Source of the DNA: Nitrospiraceae bacterium
GTDB lineage: Bacteria; Nitrospirota; Nitrospiria; Nitrospirales; UBA8639
Length of the DNA: 64,000 bases
Assembly (NCBI GenBank): GCA_020632595.1
Contig: JACKFF010000002.1
Location: 62,001-126,000 of the forward strand
Direction of reading: 5' to 3'
Under the pieces are notes generated by a model that saw only the letters and a program-made list of their open reading frames with translations, made no database searches and was not told where the DNA came from. The translations under genes and the position numbers were made by a program. Positions 36,224-46,945 of the stretch are shown one piece after another (within the stretch, counting starts at the first letter, position 1; every line of letters begins with the position of its first letter).

Positions 36224-36640
36224 GCCCCAAACCTCTTTATCGTTTATTGGCCAAACCTCGCTGGTCTCAATGATATATCTCTATTATAGCTCCCTTCCTT
36301 CTCCTATGCACGGCGGAATTCTTTCCCGGTCGAAGAAGGCCTGACGTGTAGCATTGTAGGCAAGGATTTAACATCGGCTTTGTGTCCATGAGAGCAGCGA
36401 AGCTTTTCGCCATGCTAGGAGAAGCATTCTGTCCTTGATCGTCCCTCACCTCAGCTTCATGCCTTGAATGGCAAGATTGTTCCGGTGCCTTATCCCTCCT
36501 ATCATTGGATGTCATATTTTCTGATACGCGAGTGAAGGCTCAACAGGGGGGAAATGAAAATTGAAGGTCATATCTGCAAAACATGAATCCGTTTTTGGTG
36601 GACCTATCATGATGAGACTGGTAGATTTTTCAGAATCTGG
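36224..36640. other. Upstream region of fdhD
   Basis: No supportable gene. It should hold the fdhD-fdhF promoter. Confidence 0.4.
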
Positions 36641-37924
36641 TCAATCGGCTGTGGTGAATTTTCGGGGAGCGGAGTTCGGACAGCAATGGTTTGTGGTGCA
36701 GTCTGCGCGAACGAGAGCCTTGACGTGATTTCTTTTCACCATTTCCTCATTGTTCAAATAATTTCTAATGGACGTGGCGACAATTGAATTGCCGAGGCGG
36801 GAGAAGTGTCCCCACTTTCCAACCGTGAGTTGATCTGTGGGTAGCGCAGAGTTAAAGGCAACCAATGCATCTAATATGTCTAGAATACGAAATCCTTTTA
36901 TGTGTAATTGCTCCAACAGTGGTTCATACCGTTTCGCCTGGTGGCTGTGGTGCCTTCTGAAATCGCCAAGGTCTGGAAAGATGACAATGACAGGTAAGGA
37001 TTCATGCCGGAGTGCGGCACAATAGAACTCCTCAAGCAATCTGGTGGTGAGGAGGAAGCCTTCTGAATGCACGGCATAAGACCCTTCAGGTGTCACCACC
37101 GGATTGAGCCTTTCCTTCACACTTCGAGTAGCAATCTTCAGGAGACGCATGGAAGGCAGAAGATCCATTGGTCCCGCCGTATATTTTATTTGATAAAAAT
37201 AATCATGATTCCCGATTTCTCGGAGCACCACCTCATCGTTTCTGAGAAGACGCCAATAATCGCTGGTGGTTTTTAAAGGGTTGTCGAGGAGTACAAGGCT
37301 ATCGTTCGCAAGGAGGAAGCGTGGTTTAGTATAGAAATTCGTCGCATAGGAAGAATGGTAGAACGGACGAAACACATTCAAATTTCGATAGATGTTTTCA
37401 GACATAAACCCAATGAAGACGATATCAGAATGAAACGAGATTCCGTCCTGCATATACCGCATATACGCCTGATCCAACCCATACGCACCGACGCCGAAAT
37501 TCAGGACCTCCATGCGAGCATCCTGCTCTTCTAATTGATGCTCCCATGTATCCTCGTTCGCAACTTCCTCTCCAAAGGTGAATGAGTCACCGAATGCCGA
37601 TGCTCGTACGACTTCCGAATGAATAAAATGAGCAAAATCGTGATCTGCTCTAATGCCTTGAGAGTTAATTCTGACGTCCTTCGAGTGAGAATGCGGTTTG
37701 GGTGCCCAGCCCAAAATAGGGTGGTGCCCACTGAGGGGGACTTTGTCCTCAAGGCGTTGTTGAATAAGTTGCTTTTGTGTCTGAGAGAGCCGGGAAGCCA
37801 GGGGGTGATAGCTCACTCCCTTGCCTTGGAGGAGCAGTAAGCCGAGGTAGGAAATGCCTTCCATGCTGCCATACACCAAACCCGCCAAAAGGATGTATAG
37901 CAATACAGACTTTTGTTTGATCAT
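36641..37924 (-). CDS. SGNH/GDSL hydrolase-type protein with a membrane anchor
   Basis: 427 aa. One N-terminal hydrophobic segment (residues 7-33) anchors it in the membrane. The rest is SGNH-type: block I FGDSFTFGEEV with the serine at residue 114, a glycine block FGVGAYG, an asparagine block (GFMSENIYRN), and a late GHFSRLGN with the family His. Such proteins are esterases or O-acyltransferases acting on exported polysaccharides. It lies near an unrelated acyltransferase (39969-41924), with the IS256 element between them. The catalytic Asp/His pair of GDSL enzymes is only partly recognisable, so activity is likely but not certain. Confidence 0.7.
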   Translation of the reverse strand: MIKQKSVLLYILLAGLVYGSMEGISYLGLLLLQGKGVSYHPLASRLSQTQKQLIQQRLEDKVPLSGHHPILGWAPKPHSHSKDVRINSQGIRADHDFAHFIHSEVVRASAFGDSFTFGEEVANEDTWEHQLEEQDARMEVLNFGVGAYGLDQAYMRYMQDGISFHSDIVFIGFMSENIYRNLNVFRPFYHSSYATNFYTKPRFLLANDSLVLLDNPLKTTSDYWRLLRNDEVVLREIGNHDYFYQIKYTAGPMDLLPSMRLLKIATRSVKERLNPVVTPEGSYAVHSEGFLLTTRLLEEFYCAALRHESLPVIVIFPDLGDFRRHHSHQAKRYEPLLEQLHIKGFRILDILDALVAFNSALPTDQLTVGKWGHFSRLGNSIVATSIRNYLNNEEMVKRNHVKALVRADCTTNHCCPNSAPRKFTTAD

Positions 37925-38380
37925 TGAATCATTGATGTATCGGGACTTCCATCTACCTTATTATAAAGGGTATTTCTCAAAAGACCATGAGAAAAAGTGC
38001 ATCCACCCATATCCTCGGCGAGTGTTACGCCTGGTCATGACTAAACCTGAAGGGCAAGCCGGAACCTGGGCGATTGAAGGACTTTCAGGCTTTTGGGGGG
38101 AGGATGAAGCACGTTTGAAGATGTCATTAGGTTGTCGTCTTCGAAACGGTTCCGTTCAATCGGGAAGGAGTCGGTTTTAGATCCATACGCCATATCTGAC
38201 GGCTGATGGTTTCGCCTCCCGGGCAATAAGTGGCTCACACGGCTCAGAAGCCCGAGAATTTCTATTTGCTGGAAACTTGTCAGCTCTGCTTGGGGCATTC
38301 CCATCTGGAGATGGACCTTTGCACTGTACCAAGGTAAACATCGTCGTCCCGGTATATGTTTGTCCTTAATGGAAACGAGT
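37925..38380. other. Intergenic before the insertion sequence
   Basis: No supportable gene. The left flank of the IS256 element, including its target duplication copy at 38381-38388, is at the right end. Confidence 0.4.
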
Positions 38381-38388
38381 CAGTACAA

Positions 38389-39750
38389 GAGGTTCCGTCA
38401 AATAGTGTGTAAACAGAGTTAGGCGGCTACCTCAGTTTTCGATTGTTTTCCATCCACAAATTCCACTCCGCGATAGACTTCGGCCATCAACTCCGGATGT
38501 TTCACTCGACGAAAGCTCTGTTCCGCGACCATGAGCAGTTTCCAAATCACGGCGGTGGCATTGGCCACTGTCTTGTACCGTTTGGCCGCATCCGTGCGTA
38601 AGCGGACGGCGGCAACCGGCGACTCCACTGGATTCGTCGTGCGCAGATGTTGCCCATGCGGCTGTGGAAATTGATAAAAGGTCGTAAGCCGGGCCCAATC
38701 CCGCTCCAGACCGGTGGCGGCTTCCCTGTGCCCTGTGGTTCACACCACCGCACAAACTGCTCTTTTCGCCGTTCTGCCTCTCGGCACGTTGGCGCATAGG
38801 GAATCTGCCAGAGGAGAACCTTGGCTTCCGGTTGTGCGCGCTTGGGAAGTTTGTCGAGCACATTCAGGCTCTTGTGATTCCAACAGCGCTGTTCCTCGAC
38901 ATCCGGATAGCCATTGCGCAGGCCCGCCCAAATCCCCAGATGGCCATCGCCAATTACCAACCGGGGGGTACGTAACCCACGAGCTTTCAGATCCCGTAAC
39001 ACGGCACTCCAGCTGGCGGTGGATTCTCGGTGGCCTGGCACGACAGCAAGGATGACTTTTGGCCCATTGCTCAACGCCGCCACCACCACGAGGAGGGCGG
39101 CCTTGTCTTGCTCTAACCCCGCTTTCACATAGAGGCCGTCTACCCAGAGATAGACGACCTCCAGGTCCTCCAGCGACCGGCTTTGCCAGTTCACGAATTC
39201 TGCCTGCCAGTGTGTCTTGAGTCGGGCGATGGTGGAACTCGAGAGCGGCGCGTCTGCGCCGAACAATCCACCAAGAGCCAGATCACAGTCACCCTGAACC
39301 AGCCCGTGCAGATATAACTCGGGCAAGAGATGATCTACAGCAGTGCTTTTTCGCTTGAAGAAGGGGAGTACACGACTGATCAAGCGTTCCTCGCACTCGC
39401 GGACCCGTGGACGCCGCACCATGCTCGTGCCGCAGCCCAAGGTTAACCGCCGTGGTTGGCCATACCCATTCCGGTACCCAGAGGACCCATCGAGGCCGAT
39501 ACGCCGGACAGATTTCTGTCGGCCAAGCAACTCCGTCACTTCCTCTTCCAAGACGTGTTGAAATTGTTGGACATGACCCCGAATCCAGACCTCTAAGGTC
39601 TCCCAGGTTGGGCTTGATTCACCAGTCTGCGTTGTGCTCTGCTTCTTCATGGCGGTGCCTCCTTTTGTTAACCGGATTTTCCCGGTGGGTTTCGTCACCC
39701 GAGAGGATACACCGCCTCTCTCCTATTTACACACCTTTTGAAGATACCTC
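38389..39750 (-). mobile_element. IS256-family insertion sequence, 1362 bp
   Basis: Bounded by a perfect 8-bp direct repeat CAGTACAA at 38381-38388 and 39751-39758 (target duplication). Imperfect terminal inverted repeats begin GAGGT: left GAGGTTCCGTCAAATAGTG, right (reverse complement) GAGGTATCTTCAAAAGGTG, both followed by TGTAAA. It contains one transposase gene of the IS256 type with a frameshift. The clean target duplication indicates a single, fairly recent insertion. Confidence 0.92.
38419..39650 (-). pseudogene. IS256-family transposase, frameshifted
   Basis: DDE transposase read from ATG 39650 (AAGGAGG eight bases upstream). It carries the catalytic Asp in YLWVDGLYVK and the second in LVIGDGHLG. 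The frame shifts near 38730, after CEPQGTG; the second frame continues AATGLERDWARLTTFYQF, TTNPVES (catalytic Glu), then VRLRTDAAKRYK and EFVDGKQ, which match the normal IS256 C terminus. The shift separates the third catalytic residue, so the protein is inactive unless ribosomes shift or the read is wrong. Confidence 0.9.
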
Positions 39751-39815
39751 CAGTACAATGAGGATTTCTTCCAATTGGAAGTTAGTGTCAACATTAGGAG
39801 AGCGTAACGTATCTT

Positions 39816-39962
39816 ATGCCGCTGCAATCGTTTCATCCGGTCGTGCAGGAATGGTTCATGACCCGGTTGGGTGAGCCGACCGAGGTGCAGCGAGCCAGTT
39901 GGCCCGCCATACATTCCGGACAGCATGCGATGATTTCCGCACCCACCGGATCAGGGAAAACC
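39816..39962 (+). pseudogene. lhr: 5' fragment of lhr (duplicate of the start of the gene at 42501)
   Basis: From ATG 39816 the sequence matches the first about 133 bases of the intact lhr gene at 42501 with only two differences (GTTCATGACC for GTTCAGGACC, CATGCGATG for CATGCGTTG), encoding residues 1-44 and ending around the Walker A GSGKT. Similarity starts exactly at the start codon; the upstream regions differ. The fragment ends six bases before the 3' end of a minus-strand acyltransferase gene. The near identity suggests a recent event. Confidence 0.93.
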
Positions 39963-39968
39963 CATGTT

Positions 39969-41924
39969 TTAAGGCAGAATATCTCTTAGCTCATCATGCA
40001 TGGATTCGGCCAAGTCAAGCACGGTAGGAATGGCAAGATGATGGTGGTCCCTATAGCCAGTATGACCATTTATTCGTGCAGGGCACTTGTCTTCTGGACA
40101 AAGAGTTTTTGAAAAATCCATAAAGTGTACTGTTGGAAAGTCACTGGCTGCTTCTTGGTCAAATGCGAAAAATGTTTGGTTGAGAACTTGAATCTTTGGG
40201 TCATCACAGTTTGATAACGGAGTTCCTGTCCAGGCTGCCCGCGAAAGGCAAATTGGAATATCCTGGGAGAAACTTGGGGTGTCTCGTATAATCGCGACTT
40301 GGGCCCCTGTTCGTTGAATTGTGGCTAGTGTTTCTTTCATCCCCTGGATCCACCATTCAGGGTTAGAATTCGAATCTTCACCAGTGCCGCTATAACTGCT
40401 TGAATTACTCAAGATGACCAACAGCGGACGTTCTTTGGCAATCCGTTCAAGTACAAGTTCCTGCCAGGCTCCACATTCTGTATAGGATCGCCCATACGCT
40501 GTGTTATAGGGAATAATGTGCGCGGCAGGGCAGGCTGACTTGGTCAAGGAAACCAGCCTATATCCATGCTGTTTTGAAAATGCCTCAATAGCGGGAAACC
40601 ATTGTGCGGCATGTGAATCACCAAACAAGACAAGGGTTTTTGGGGAGGAGGGTTCCCCATAACTGCATTCTGAAAATAATATTTCAGCGTAGGAGGCATG
40701 GCACCCATCCTGGTAAACCGTTGGGATGAGTGATCGTGCTGCAAGGATATCTTTTTGCAGAGGGGTGTTGAGTTCTGCTTTTGTAAAACTTCTAAGCGTA
40801 AAGGTCAGGCTAATACCAAAAATAGTTAACGTGGCGCCGAGTGCTAGCCCTTTAAAAGTGGAACGTGCAAGCTTTTGATTAAACCGTATCGGGTTTTCGA
40901 TGTATTTGTAGGAAAAATTTCCCAAAGCGAGGGACACGGCTACCAACCCCATTCTTTCCCCTAAGGATAGCTCTCCGGTTAAGGACAGGGGAATCACAAT
41001 AAGAGGCCAATGCCAGAGGTATAGAGAATATGAGATGTCGCCTAACCACCGGATCCAGGGGATTTGGGATAGATCAACGAACCAGTTTTTTTGATGATCT
41101 CCAATGAGAACAAGCAGTGTTCCCGCTGTGGGAAGCAAGGCATAAAGTCCGGGAAAGGGTGTTGACTTGTCATAAAGAATGCCTGCGAGAAGTATGGCCC
41201 CAATTCCAACCGATACCCCTAGTGTATGTATTGGCTCAGGCAAGTGTATTTTTCTGTGAACAAGAAGAAAACCGAGCGCCCCGGTGGCAAATTCCCAGGC
41301 ACGAAATGGAGACCCAAAAAACGCCCAGGGCTGGTAAATTCCTCCCATGATTAAACTGGAAAAAAATGAAATGACAAACACCGATCCGATTAAAATAGTC
41401 AGTTTGAAAGATTGGTTGCTTCCAGTCTTTTTGAGGGTGGCCAATAAGATGAGAAAAGGCCAGATGAGGTAAAATTGTTCCTCCACAGATAACGACCATG
41501 TGTGAAGAAAAGGGTCAGCATTGGTATCCTCCCCTAGATAATCCGTTGCCTGGAACGCAAACCAGAGATTACTGACGTACAATATAGAGACGAAAAAAGA
41601 CCGAATAAGATTACTCTGCTCGAGGGGGGAAAAAAGAAAAAAACTAACTAAGGCCGTACCTGCCAGCGCTACTGTCGCCGCAGGAAGAAGTCGTCGTATG
41701 CGCCGGGCGTAGAAAGCAAGAAATTTAATACAACCGTGTTTTTCCTGTTCAATAATAAGCAGGCGTGTGATGAGATACCCAGAAATCACAAAGAACACGT
41801 CTACACCGATATAGCCCCCTTTTAAAAAAGGAAAGCCTGCGTGAAAAACGAGTACCATGGATATTGCCAGGGCGCGAAGTCCCTGGATGTCATTTCTGAT
41901 GGGATGAGATGATGGTCCACTCAT
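39969..41924 (-). CDS. Acyltransferase 3 family protein with C-terminal SGNH domain
   Basis: 651-aa membrane enzyme of the OafA type that acylates cell-surface polysaccharide. The N-terminal domain has RNDIQGLRALAISMVLVFHA, the family start with catalytic His, GYIGVDVFFVISGYL and HTWSLSVEEQFYLIWP, and about ten membrane helices. A C-terminal SGNH domain contains LFGDSHAAQWFPAIEAF and a late GYRDHHHLAIP. The gene appears inserted between a broken and an intact copy of the lhr 5' end, and its base composition is visibly more AT-rich than lhr, consistent with transfer. It is the only gene in the insert. Confidence 0.9.
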   Translation of the reverse strand: MSGPSSHPIRNDIQGLRALAISMVLVFHAGFPFLKGGYIGVDVFFVISGYLITRLLIIEQEKHGCIKFLAFYARRIRRLLPAATVALAGTALVSFFLFSPLEQSNLIRSFFVSILYVSNLWFAFQATDYLGEDTNADPFLHTWSLSVEEQFYLIWPFLILLATLKKTGSNQSFKLTILIGSVFVISFFSSLIMGGIYQPWAFFGSPFRAWEFATGALGFLLVHRKIHLPEPIHTLGVSVGIGAILLAGILYDKSTPFPGLYALLPTAGTLLVLIGDHQKNWFVDLSQIPWIRWLGDISYSLYLWHWPLIVIPLSLTGELSLGERMGLVAVSLALGNFSYKYIENPIRFNQKLARSTFKGLALGATLTIFGISLTFTLRSFTKAELNTPLQKDILAARSLIPTVYQDGCHASYAEILFSECSYGEPSSPKTLVLFGDSHAAQWFPAIEAFSKQHGYRLVSLTKSACPAAHIIPYNTAYGRSYTECGAWQELVLERIAKERPLLVILSNSSSYSGTGEDSNSNPEWWIQGMKETLATIQRTGAQVAIIRDTPSFSQDIPICLSRAAWTGTPLSNCDDPKIQVLNQTFFAFDQEAASDFPTVHFMDFSKTLCPEDKCPARINGHTGYRDHHHLAIPTVLDLAESMHDELRDILP

Positions 41925-42500
41925 TTGAAGAGAAGAAACATGGAGATTGGTAACGTTTGATTAGGGATTGGGTTGTCATTGATTTGAGCCTACGTAAGGT
42001 TACAGCTCGTAGCTTAGAGAAAACGCCACTACACTACACCACCATCATGTTGCATATCGTGGCAAAGTATTCGGAAAACCTGAAAAGGCAGGAGAAAAAG
42101 TCCTTGCAGGACGAACGACCCGAATTCATTAAAATGTTTAATCTCGAATTTAAAACAGTTTTGTTAACACCGGTAAAGAGTATACATACATACTGGGGAG
42201 ACCGGAAAGTGGCGGTCAATGCTTCTTTGGCGGTAAGAGTAACACGCGTCAGTCGGGCCGACAACGTATTTCGTTGCGCGACGTTGTATGCTAGATGCTA
42301 ACATGTGTCTGTTCGATTGAGCGTTGGTGAAGTGGGTGCGAAAGTTACCTGTTGCAATTTTGGTATAGTTACAAAAAACTTGGTCGCATTTCTACAATTT
42401 CCTGACCTCTAAGCCCGACGCTGTCTCTAGCTTTTCCGAGCAGGCCTGTTTTACGTCCATTGACTCTTGACGTCGGCAACCTGAGAATCTGATTAATCCC
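41925..42500. other. Intergenic, no supported gene
   Basis: 576 bases between the acyltransferase start and lhr. Nothing coding. It differs from the sequence upstream of the lhr fragment at 39816. Confidence 0.45.
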
Positions 42501-45500
42501 ATGCCGCTGCAATCGTTTCATCCGGTCGTGCAGGAATGGTTCAGGACCCGGTTGGGTGAGCCGACCGAGGTGCAGCGAGCCAGTTGGCCCGCCATACATT
42601 CCGGACAGCATGCGTTGATTTCCGCACCCACCGGCTCCGGTAAAACGCTGGCAGCCTTTCTCATCTGCATTGATCATTTACTACGTCAGGCAATTAGCGG
42701 GGAGCTGCAGGATGGCGTGCAGGTTATCTATGTGTCGCCGCTGCGGGCGCTGAGTCATGACATTCACAAAAATTTGGAACTGCCGTTGGCGGAGATTAGC
42801 GAGCAGGCCCTGTCTGCCGGGTTTTTGGGACCGAGGATTCGGGTAGCGGTCCGGACCGGGGATACGCCTCCTGCGCAACGCCAGCAACAGCTCAAGCATC
42901 CGCCTCACATTCTGGTAACAACGCCCGAGTCGTTGTTTCTTCTGGTGACGGCCAAACGGAGCCGCGAACTCTTGACCGGCGTGCATACGGTGATTGTTGA
43001 TGAAATCCATGCCCTCGCCCCCAATAAACGTGGAGCACATCTGACGCTGTCTCTTGAGCGGTTGGATGCCGTGACCTCCCGGCGGTTGGTGCGCATCGGC
43101 CTGTCCGCTACGCAGCGACCATTGGAAACCGTCGCACAATTTCTATTGGGTGAATCCGTGCATCGCGCGAAAGCTCAGCAACCTTCTCTCTTTGACTCCT
43201 CTCATTGCCACATTGTGGATATCGGCCATCGTCGGCAGTTGGATTTGCAAGTTGAAGTCCCGAAGGACGAATTGGGCGCGATTGCGACGAATGCCATTTG
43301 GTCGGAAATCTATGATCGGATTGCCGACATCGCCGCGCCGCATCGTTCGACCCTGGTGTTTGTCAATACACGCCGGATGGCAGAACGGGTGGCGCATCAT
43401 TTGGAGGAACGTTTAGGCGAGAACCAGGTGGCCTCCCATCATGGCAGTTTGTCACGCAAGCTCCGGCTGGATGCGGAAGAGCGGTTAAAGACGGGTCGGA
43501 TTAAGGTGATGGTGGCGACCGCATCCCTCGAGTTAGGGATCGATATCGGTTGTATTGATGTGGTGTGTCAGATCGGATCGCCTCGCGCGATTGCCACCTG
43601 TCTTCAGCGGGTGGGGCGGGCAGGGCATCAGGTGGGGGCGGTTCCGAAGGGACGACTGTTTTGTACGACCCGGGATGAATTAGTCGAATGTGCGGCGGTG
43701 GTCCGGGCGATCCGGCAGGGGCAATTGGAAACCATTGAGATTCCATTCGCCCCCCTGGATATTTTGATTCAACAGATCATTGCGGAAGTCTCGGCGCAGG
43801 AATGGGAGGCACGTGATCTTTTTGCATTGTGCCGGTCGGCCTATCCGTATCGGGAATTAACGTGGGAGAGCTTTGAGTCCTTGTTGCAGTTGGTGGCCGA
43901 AGGATTTGTGCCGGGGCGCAGACGGCTGTATGCGTTGATAAGCTATGACCGTCATGAAGGCCGGCTTCGGCCGAAACGTGGAGGCCGGTTGGCGGCGTTG
44001 ACCTCCGGCGGAGCGATTCCTGAAACGGCGACCTATCAGGTCGTGGCGGAACCGGATGGAACCGTGGTGGGAACGGTAGACGAAGACTTCGCAATTGAGA
44101 GTCTGGCTGGAGATATTATGCTGTTGGGTACGACCTCCTGGCGTATTCGAGGAATTGAAACGGGAAAAGTCCGGGTGGAAGATGCGCATGGCGCCCAGCC
44201 CAACATTCCTTTCTGGCGAGGGGAAGCGCCGTCCCGATCGCTGGAACTATCTCAGGCCGTGGCCGACGTGCGAGAGGGGATCTTTCAGTTGCTTCAACAG
44301 GGTGCCGCTCCCGGAGATGAGCCCCCACGTCATTGGCTTCATGAAGAATGCGGGGTTGGTGCGGCGGGTGCCGATCAATTGCTGGCCTATGTAGCCGGGG
44401 GTACACAGATTCTCGGAGGAGTCCCGACACAGACTTGTGTGATCGCGGAACGGTTCTTTGATGAAGCCGGGGGGATGCAACTGGTGCTGCATGCGCCGTT
44501 TGGTGGCAGGCTCAACCGCGCATGGGGGCTGGCGTTACGCAAACGATTTTGTGTGAATTTTGATTTTGAACTGCAGGCCGCGGCTACCGATGACGGGTTG
44601 GTGCTGTCGCTTGGTGAGCAGCATAGTTTTCCACTGGAGGCCATTTTTGGATTTGTGCATCCCAACACGGTGCGGGAAGTGCTCATCCAAGCCACGCTGG
44701 CGACTCCGCTCTTTCTCACACGCTGGCGATGGAATGTGACCCGTGCCTTGGCTCTGTTGCGGTTTCAACGCGGCAAACGTGTGCCGGTGCATCTTCAACG
44801 CATGCGGGCAGAAGATTTATTAGCGGCGGCGTTTCCGATGGCTGCGGCTTGTGGCGATAACCATGTTGGAGATATTCCGGTGCCGGATCATCAGTTGGTC
44901 CAGGAAACGCTGAAGGATTGTTTGACGGAGGCCATGGATCTGGCGGGTCTGCGCCGGGTGCTTGAGCGAATCGAGAATCAGGAGATTCAGGTGCGGGTGG
45001 TGGAATCACCCGTGCCTTCGTTGTTTGCCCATGAGATTTTAAATGCCAATCCCTATGCATTTCTGGATGATGCTCCTCTGGAAGAACGACGCGCGCGGGC
45101 CGTGAATCTTCGGCGGACCTCGCCTTCAGCCTTTGACGGGAACATCGGGACATTGGATGCGGCCGCGATTGAGGGGGTGGTTGAAGAAGCCTGGCCGTTG
45201 GTTCGTGATGCCGATGAACTGTTCGACGTGCTTCAGGTTCTGGGATGGTTGCCATCGGCAATGGGGGAGGCGTGGCATGCGTTTGGGGAGGCGTTACGGT
45301 CGTGTGGCCGTCTCCTGGTGTTGCGGGTGGCGGTTGAGGGACTTCCGGAAACGATAGCCGTTGAGGGTTGGACCACCAAAGAACATTTGACGTGTCTTCA
45401 GGCCTTGTTCCCTGAGGCGACGGTGGTGGCCGGTCTACAGGATTCACGTGCTCTATCTGTGGAGGATGAGTCGTCTACGCCGGTATCTGCTGCACGTGAT

Positions 45501-46934
45501 GTCGTGCAAGGCTGGATGCCGCACGTCGGTCCGGTGACGGCTGATGAATTGTCCCGGAGATTACATATGCCTGCACGACTGGTGCAGCAGGCTCTGCTGC
45601 AATTGGAAGGAGAAGGTCAAGTCCTTCGAGGTCGTTTTCGGCCTTCCTCGCGGATTGATTCATTGGGCGGTTCTTTGACGAAAGAAGAAAAGAGAATCGG
45701 TACCCATGCAGTTGAAGAAGAATGGTGTGACCGCAGTCTTCTCGCTCGTATTCATCGGCGGACGGTTACGTCTTTGCGCCGGGAAATCGAGCCGGTTGCC
45801 GCATCGGATTTTATGCGGTTTCTCTTCCGGTGGCAGCATCGAGCGCCTGGAACCCAATTACACGGAGAAGCCGGGCTCCGTGAGGTGATTCACCAGTTGG
45901 CAGGATTTGAAGCGCCGGCTTCGGCGTGGGAGCCGTGGCTCTTCACAACTCGTCTGGCTCACTACAAACCTGAATGGCTGGATCATTTGTGTCTGCGGGG
46001 GGAAGTGGCCTGGGGACGTCTGACCCCTCCGGATAGCAAGAGCACCCTCTTACCTCTGGTGGGGCCAGGACAGGGAACAGGCCCTTTTGCCCTAGATGCT
46101 GGAGCGGCTGTTCCGGCATTCCGGCCACTGACTCCGACCAGGCTGGCGCCCATTAGTTTTTTGCGCCGGCAGGATGTGAGTTGGATCCTGGGTATGGCCA
46201 AACCCGGAACATCTGCAGGGCCGCTTGGAGTGGGGTTGCATTTGAGTGGCGTGGCACAAGCCGTTTGGGATTGCCTGGATCGTCGTGGTGCATGTTTTTT
46301 TACGGATCTGACCGGTCGAACAGGACATCTGTCTGCGGAAGTGGAGCAGGCCTTGTGGGAACTGGTGGCCAGCGGGTTGGTGACCGCTGACGGGTTTGAT
46401 CCCATGCGGGCCCTGCTTGATCCTCGACGCCGGCGAGCCGAGGGCAGGGATCGTGCGCGACGGCCGGGGCACAGCGTCGGGCGTTGGGATCTGTTCCAGG
46501 GTGATTCCGGGGTACATGATGAGGAGCCGGGAGTTCGGCCTCATCCACATGAGCAGTGGGCCAGGCAATTGGCGCATCGTTATGGCGTGGTCTTTCGGGA
46601 TCTGCTTAAACGGGAATCATTGCCGGTAACCTGGCGTGAACTGTTGGTGCAATATCGAAGGCTGGAATGGCGGGGTGAGATGCGGGGTGGCCGTTTTGTG
46701 AATGGGTTTACGGGGGAACAGTTCGCATTGCCGGAGGCGGTGGAATCGTTGCGGGCGGTCCGCCGTGATATTCAAGCCGGGGCGCAGGAGATTCGTCTAT
46801 TGGCCGCCGATCCGTTAAATCTGGTCGGCATCATTTTGCCGGGTGAGCGGATCTCCGCTCACACATCCAAACCGATTGTTTTCCGCAACGGTGTGCCGTC
46901 CGCCGACATCGTCTCCGTCGTGAGTCTGGCCTGA
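42501..46934 (+). CDS. lhr: Lhr-type large ATP-dependent helicase
   Basis: 1477-aa superfamily 2 helicase. Walker A is APTGSGKT (residues 42-49) and motif II is DEIH (167-170), followed by the HxxA-type LSATQRP and ATASLELGIDIG motifs of the second RecA domain with QRVGRAGHQ. A winged-helix/WH-type region and the large C-terminal part, typical of Lhr proteins of about 1500 aa, follow. Lhr unwinds RNA:DNA hybrids or nucleic acids in DNA repair. The first 133 bases recur at 39816. No ribosome binding site is visible just before ATG 42501, so initiation may be unusual. Confidence 0.92.
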   Translation: MPLQSFHPVVQEWFRTRLGEPTEVQRASWPAIHSGQHALISAPTGSGKTLAAFLICIDHLLRQAISGELQDGVQVIYVSPLRALSHDIHKNLELPLAEISEQALSAGFLGPRIRVAVRTGDTPPAQRQQQLKHPPHILVTTPESLFLLVTAKRSRELLTGVHTVIVDEIHALAPNKRGAHLTLSLERLDAVTSRRLVRIGLSATQRPLETVAQFLLGESVHRAKAQQPSLFDSSHCHIVDIGHRRQLDLQVEVPKDELGAIATNAIWSEIYDRIADIAAPHRSTLVFVNTRRMAERVAHHLEERLGENQVASHHGSLSRKLRLDAEERLKTGRIKVMVATASLELGIDIGCIDVVCQIGSPRAIATCLQRVGRAGHQVGAVPKGRLFCTTRDELVECAAVVRAIRQGQLETIEIPFAPLDILIQQIIAEVSAQEWEARDLFALCRSAYPYRELTWESFESLLQLVAEGFVPGRRRLYALISYDRHEGRLRPKRGGRLAALTSGGAIPETATYQVVAEPDGTVVGTVDEDFAIESLAGDIMLLGTTSWRIRGIETGKVRVEDAHGAQPNIPFWRGEAPSRSLELSQAVADVREGIFQLLQQGAAPGDEPPRHWLHEECGVGAAGADQLLAYVAGGTQILGGVPTQTCVIAERFFDEAGGMQLVLHAPFGGRLNRAWGLALRKRFCVNFDFELQAAATDDGLVLSLGEQHSFPLEAIFGFVHPNTVREVLIQATLATPLFLTRWRWNVTRALALLRFQRGKRVPVHLQRMRAEDLLAAAFPMAAACGDNHVGDIPVPDHQLVQETLKDCLTEAMDLAGLRRVLERIENQEIQVRVVESPVPSLFAHEILNANPYAFLDDAPLEERRARAVNLRRTSPSAFDGNIGTLDAAAIEGVVEEAWPLVRDADELFDVLQVLGWLPSAMGEAWHAFGEALRSCGRLLVLRVAVEGLPETIAVEGWTTKEHLTCLQALFPEATVVAGLQDSRALSVEDESSTPVSAARDVVQGWMPHVGPVTADELSRRLHMPARLVQQALLQLEGEGQVLRGRFRPSSRIDSLGGSLTKEEKRIGTHAVEEEWCDRSLLARIHRRTVTSLRREIEPVAASDFMRFLFRWQHRAPGTQLHGEAGLREVIHQLAGFEAPASAWEPWLFTTRLAHYKPEWLDHLCLRGEVAWGRLTPPDSKSTLLPLVGPGQGTGPFALDAGAAVPAFRPLTPTRLAPISFLRRQDVSWILGMAKPGTSAGPLGVGLHLSGVAQAVWDCLDRRGACFFTDLTGRTGHLSAEVEQALWELVASGLVTADGFDPMRALLDPRRRRAEGRDRARRPGHSVGRWDLFQGDSGVHDEEPGVRPHPHEQWARQLAHRYGVVFRDLLKRESLPVTWRELLVQYRRLEWRGEMRGGRFVNGFTGEQFALPEAVESLRAVRRDIQAGAQEIRLLAADPLNLVGIILPGERISAHTSKPIVFRNGVPSADIVSVVSLA

Positions 46935-46945
46935 TCGAGCGTGCT

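Noticed and set aside
44716..45447. A 243-codon minus-strand frame inside lhr
   Set aside because: It is a by-product of the GC-rich lhr codons; Pro/Arg/His-rich with no motif.
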